Source of the DNA: JBDTRY01 sp039931435
Lineage (GTDB): Bacteria > Acidobacteriota > Thermoanaerobaculia > Gp7-AA8
NCBI GenBank assembly: GCA_039931435.1
Contig: JBDTRY010000177.1
Coordinates: 1 to 8,260 of the forward strand
Direction: 5' to 3'
DNA: 8,260 nt
The notes below the pieces were generated by a model. That model was not told the DNA's origin. It saw only the letters and a program-made list of their open reading frames with translations, and searched no databases. Position numbers and translations under genes: made by a program. Of this stretch, positions 6,299-8,260 are shown piece after piece (the stretch's first letter is position 1; each line of letters starts with the position of its first letter).

Positions 6299-6731
6299 TG
6301 ATCTGAACACCTTGGTCGCGGATGGATCCAGAAGCCGGAACTCAAACGGCTGCCAACCGACGTGACGCGGCAAAGGGAAGTCTGGGAGATTTCACGCACG
6401 GTGGCAGGACCTCTCCGGTCCGATCCGCGAAACTCGAAAGGGGTTCGAAATGATCATCGAACAGAGTCTCTCCAAAGCCCGACCTACTCTCCTTGCCGTT
6501 GTTCCTCCGTTGATCCCCTCCGCGCGATTGGCCCTCCGCGGGTCCTGACCCTTCCGTTGTAATTGTCCATCTGAGCAAACCGGAGACAGGCAAGTCCGGG
6601 ACACCGCCGCCCGCTTGCCGCTTGTAACCAGTTGTGGTTGCAGGGTGCGCATCCTCGGGGAACTTCTGTTTCCCCGCGCTAAAAACGGAGGAAGGGGCAT
6701 CGCCCGAACGAGCGAATGAAAGGGTTACAAA
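6299..6731 (+). ncRNA. Predicted structured 5' leader or RNA of about 430 nt
   Basis: The stretch from the predicted transcription start to the ATG at 6732 has no gene apart from a possible 32-codon ORF. It has several local stems: AGCCG/CGGCT (6333-6351), GGACC/GGTCC with a 5-nt loop (6407-6421), a bulged 10-bp stem pairing GGCAAG..CGGG with CCCG-CTTGCC (6589-6619), and GGGGAA/TTCCCC with a 7-nt loop (6657-6675). I could not match it to RNase P RNA, tmRNA, 6S RNA, SRP RNA or a known riboswitch. It may be a regulatory leader of the 6732 gene or an independent RNA. In a GC-rich genome some of these stems will arise by chance. Confidence 0.4.
6450..6548 (+). CDS. Possible leader peptide (32 aa)
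   Basis: ATG 6450 is preceded by GAAAGGGG at 6436-6443. The 18 nt across this initiation site (6436-6453) match the initiation site of the gene at 6732 (6718-6735) at 15 of 18 positions without gaps, and both run into ATGA. The peptide begins MIIEQSLSKARPTLL and has a proline- and leucine-rich middle. It is not recognised. It could be a translated leader ORF affecting the downstream gene, or the remnant of a duplication. Confidence 0.4.
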   Translation: MIIEQSLSKARPTLLAVVPPLIPSARLALRGS

Positions 6732-7043
6732 ATGAAACGTCTCCGTTCCTCAGTGCTTCCTGAAGTTACCGTCGACGTCCTCAGTAGTTGTGATTGCTGC
6801 CGCTTCACCGACGTCATCGCGGACGACTTCCTTGAAGCGTTTGATCGAAATCTCCCTGATCGAGGTGCGACGACCGCACTACGCGTTCGTTTCACGCCGG
6901 GTTCAGGGCCCAGGAAGAAGCGTGCTGACGCTCCTCCTGCCGCTGTGCTTCGTAACCTCGAGCGACGGGGTGTCGTGGCCCGTATCGACGGCTCGTTCAT
7001 CGCACCTGGTTTGATCGTCCGCGCTTGCGCGAACGCGCACTAA
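6732..7043 (+). CDS. Unknown small protein (103 aa)
   Basis: I do not recognise this protein. It has a cysteine cluster (CDCC, about 20-23) followed by an acidic, probably helical stretch (FTDVIADDFLEAFD). A basic proline-glycine linker (RFTPGSGPRKKRADAPP) comes next, then a C-terminal segment (LRNLERRGVVARIDGSFIAPGLIVRAC) with another cysteine. No signal peptide or membrane helix is evident. GAAAGGG lies 7 nt before the ATG and supports the start; the codon choice fits a real gene. It is the first sizeable ORF after the strong promoter at 6264 and its long leader. A regulatory or stress role would be a guess. Confidence 0.6.
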   Translation: MKRLRSSVLPEVTVDVLSSCDCCRFTDVIADDFLEAFDRNLPDRGATTALRVRFTPGSGPRKKRADAPPAAVLRNLERRGVVARIDGSFIAPGLIVRACANAH

Positions 7044-7065
7044 GACCCCGCGCGAAACCATCTCT

Positions 7066-7087
7066 GTAAGGGCGGCGCCGCCCTTAC
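7066..7087. repeat. Perfect 22-bp palindrome
   Basis: The half-site GTAAGGGCGGC is followed directly by its exact reverse complement, 22 nt after the stop of the 103-residue gene. As RNA it would fold into a strong GC-rich stem. No T-run follows, so it is not a classical intrinsic terminator. It may be a processing or attenuation hairpin, a binding site for a dimeric regulator (the product of the 7432 gene is one candidate), or a mobile palindromic repeat. Confidence 0.75.
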
Positions 7088-7118
7088 TGAAATCCAGAAA
7101 CAGAACTGATCAGTCAGC

Positions 7119-7166
7119 TTGTGGTGGCAAAGCATCGAGACGGTGAGCACGCCAGCTCACCACCAA
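7119..7166 (+). promoter_or_regulatory. Overlapping alternative hairpins
   Basis: GGTGAGC (7142-7148) pairs with GCTCACC (7155-7161) across a 6-nt loop. The alternative GTGGTG (7121-7126) can pair with CACCAC (7158-7163), which overlaps the first stem's 3' arm. The two structures exclude each other, as in an RNA switch. The string GGTGGCAAA recurs at 7186-7194. The evidence is base pairing by eye only. Confidence 0.3.
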
Positions 7167-7306
7167 CCGTTCTCAGAGTGACGACGGTGGCAAACAGCGC
7201 ACGCGAGCCTCGGTGATGGTGAGAGGCGCAAGCTTCTCAAACTCTGAACGCAGCGAAGGCTGCCAGTCCCGGTGCGGAAACTTTTCAACACGAAAGAGAG
7301 CACATC

Positions 7307-7435
7307 ATGGCAATTTTCCCCGGCGATTCAACTTCCGACGTCACCGAATCTCTGTCGTCAGGTGCAGGGAAGTGCCCCCACGCTCGTCGTCACGATCCAA
7401 CATTTACCAGCGCAATGGGAAGGAGCCACACATGA
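7307..7435 (+). CDS. Possible small ORF translationally coupled to the HTH-like gene (42 aa)
   Basis: ATG 7307 follows GAAAGAGAG with 6 nt spacing, and the frame ends in a TGA that overlaps the next ATG as ATGA (7432-7435), the classic arrangement for coupled translation. The peptide starts MAIFPGDSTSDVTESL and contains KCPHARRHD, a Cys/His-rich patch. It resembles no family I know. With 388 bp between the flanking larger genes, this is the only frame in the gap with a good start signal. Confidence 0.4.
   Translation: MAIFPGDSTSDVTESLSSGAGKCPHARRHDPTFTSAMGRSHT
7418..7425 (+). promoter_or_regulatory. Strong Shine-Dalgarno sequence of the HTH-like gene
   Basis: GGAAGGAG lies 6 nt before ATG 7432. 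It decides the start against a longer in-frame possibility at 7213, whose extra 73 codons look like non-conserved, arginine/serine-rich leader sequence. Confidence 0.8.
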
Positions 7436-7968
7436 GACCGAGAACGGTAGGCCAGCTCGTAGAGGAGGCGCGCTACGAGCGTGGATTGAATTGCGGCGAC
7501 GTCGCTCGTGCGCTTGGCTTTCGGAACATCAACAAAGGGATGCGGCAGATCATCGCTCTCGAACGCGAGAACCTGGCCGCCGGTGACCTGCTCGAAAAGA
7601 TCGTTGCCTTCCTGGAACTGGAGCCCTCGGAGGTCGACGCGCTCATTGCCGCCGAGGAGGAGCGCCTTCTCCGTGAGTTCGAAAAATGGGTGAGCGTTAG
7701 AGTCGACCCCGTGATTCACGTGTGCGTCATGCCGGGAATCTGGGTGGTACGGCCCGTGCCCCCGGAAGCCCGCACCGAGGAGGAGATCATTGAATACGCG
7801 CGGAAATTGCCCGGACGGCGGATCGCAGTCGAGTTGGACCGCCTCAGAACAGTCTGGATCGAACGTGGCAAGGCGGACTTCACTTCGATCGCCGAACCGG
7901 GTAAACCGAACGTTCCCTACATGACCCTCGGCGGATCGAACAAGAAGTTCACCTTTGTCCAAGAATGA
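7432..7968 (+). CDS. HTH-domain protein with an uncharacterised C-terminal domain (178 aa)
   Basis: Residues 6-68 or so look like an XRE/lambda-repressor-type helix-turn-helix: VGQLVEEARYERGL, then CGDVARALGF, a variable INKGMRQIIALE helix, then LLEKIVAFLELEPSEV. It would bind DNA, though the recognition helix is atypical (NINKGMRQII). A charged linker helix (DALIAAEEERLLREFEKWV) joins it to an unassigned domain (about 95-178) with HVCVMPGIWVVRPVPP, EEEIIEYARKLPGRRIAVELDRLRTVWIE and a C-terminal GGSNKKFTF; it looks alpha/beta and could be a sensor or partner-binding module. No membrane segment is visible. A strong Shine-Dalgarno site fixes the start, and a 42-codon ORF overlaps it by 4 nt. 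It may regulate the promoter at 6264, or bind the 22-bp palindrome at 7066; both are inference. Confidence 0.75.
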   Translation: MRPRTVGQLVEEARYERGLNCGDVARALGFRNINKGMRQIIALERENLAAGDLLEKIVAFLELEPSEVDALIAAEEERLLREFEKWVSVRVDPVIHVCVMPGIWVVRPVPPEARTEEEIIEYARKLPGRRIAVELDRLRTVWIERGKADFTSIAEPGKPNVPYMTLGGSNKKFTFVQE

Positions 7969-8108
7969 ATGAGTGGTCACAAATCCCCGGTTCCGCACCT
8001 CTACTGAGCATCGTGGAATGGCGATATAGCGCGCAAAAAGCAAGCCGAGCCGATCTCTGCCTGAGAACAAGCTGCATGTCTACGAAAAAAGGGAGGCTCC
8101 TGGTTTGA
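7965..8108 (+). CDS. Possible small ORF overlapping the HTH-like stop codon (47 aa)
   Basis: ATG 7965 overlaps the TGA of the preceding gene (GAATGAATG), so ribosomes could restart there. The peptide begins MNEWSQIPGSAPLLSIVEW and continues with several cysteines (DLCLRTSC). It has no Shine-Dalgarno sequence of its own. The minus strand across this stretch also has a long open frame (complement of 7949-8248) with no better support. I do not recognise either, and this may be non-coding sequence. Confidence 0.25.
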   Translation: MNEWSQIPGSAPLLSIVEWRYSAQKASRADLCLRTSCMSTKKGRLLV

Positions 8109-8260
8109 CGGTCCGGCTTGCGGGAACATGCACTGACACCCTGTCGAACTCGAACCACTGTCTCGTCTGAGCGGACCACCCGGATCCATACCGCCATCGT
8201 TCGACCCTTGTTGTCAGGTTCCGGGTGGCGACAGTCCGTTCTCGGCACCGTTGCTAGTCT

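Noticed and set aside
6586..6620. GGCAAGTCCGGGACACC resembles the GAGGAAAGTCCGG region of RNase P RNA
   Set aside because: The other conserved RNase P blocks, including the 3' ACAGAA region, are missing on both strands at suitable spacing.
7213..7431. Longer start for the HTH-like gene at ATG 7213
   Set aside because: The extra residues are arginine/serine-rich and unlike a domain, while ATG 7432 has a strong Shine-Dalgarno sequence 6 nt upstream.
8085..8108. Minus-strand terminator (GGAGCCTCC followed by six T)
   Set aside because: The stem would have only four pairs and a one-base loop, which cannot form a stable terminator hairpin.
7949..8248. 99-residue minus-strand ORF at the right end
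   Set aside because: It overlaps the end of the HTH-like gene, has no recognisable domain and no clear ribosome site.

Overview
This is a high-GC bacterial segment with all convincing genes on the + strand. No rRNA, tRNA or clade marker is present. The GC-rich coding style, the REP-like hairpin repeats between genes and a TGAATG-type heptamer array suggest an environmental high-GC bacterium. An Acidobacteriota-like source is only a guess from the repeat style. The gene content is accessory: nucleic-acid enzymes, a candidate ADP-ribose enzyme and unknown genes, with no housekeeping genes.

Layout, left half. (1) 3-1712 is the 3' part of a gene for a NERD-nuclease/superfamily I helicase whose start lies outside the window; its last codons run into a dispersed repeat. 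(2) 1713-2022 is a repeat-rich gap with an imperfect heptamer array and two kinds of hairpin repeat. (3) 2023-3189 encodes a 388-residue protein with macrodomain-like motifs, perhaps an ADP-ribosyl hydrolase. (4) 3190-3382 carries a second copy of the 49-bp hairpin repeat (48/49 identical). (5) 3383-3895 encodes a short PD-(D/E)XK nuclease-like protein, possibly truncated. (6) 3930-4397 encodes an unknown 155-residue protein. (7) 4513-6207 encodes a protein with a methyltransferase motif I and a degenerate motif IV, preceded by a possible overlapping small ORF. The genes at 2023 and 3383 lack Shine-Dalgarno sequences. Both follow the same repeat, a shared GCTTTCAACT string and a -10-like hexamer just before the ATG, so both may be transcribed as leaderless mRNAs.

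Layout, right half. Just after the methyltransferase-like gene there is a near-consensus sigma-70-type promoter (TTGACA, 17 nt, TAGAAT at 6264-6292). It should transcribe a leader of about 430 nt rich in potential hairpins, then a 103-residue unknown protein (6732-7043), a perfect 22-bp palindrome (7066-7087), and a 178-residue protein with a helix-turn-helix-like N-terminus (7432-7968). Three small ORFs have starts suggesting real or coupled translation: 6450-6548, whose initiation site resembles that of the 103-residue gene, and 7307-7435 and 7965-8108, which overlap the start and the stop of the helix-turn-helix-like gene.

Taken together, the left half looks like an accessory, possibly defence-related, cluster. 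The right half looks like an uncharacterised promoter-structured leader-small ORF-regulator unit. No function for either group is proven by the sequence. From 8109 to 8260 I see nothing I can support.
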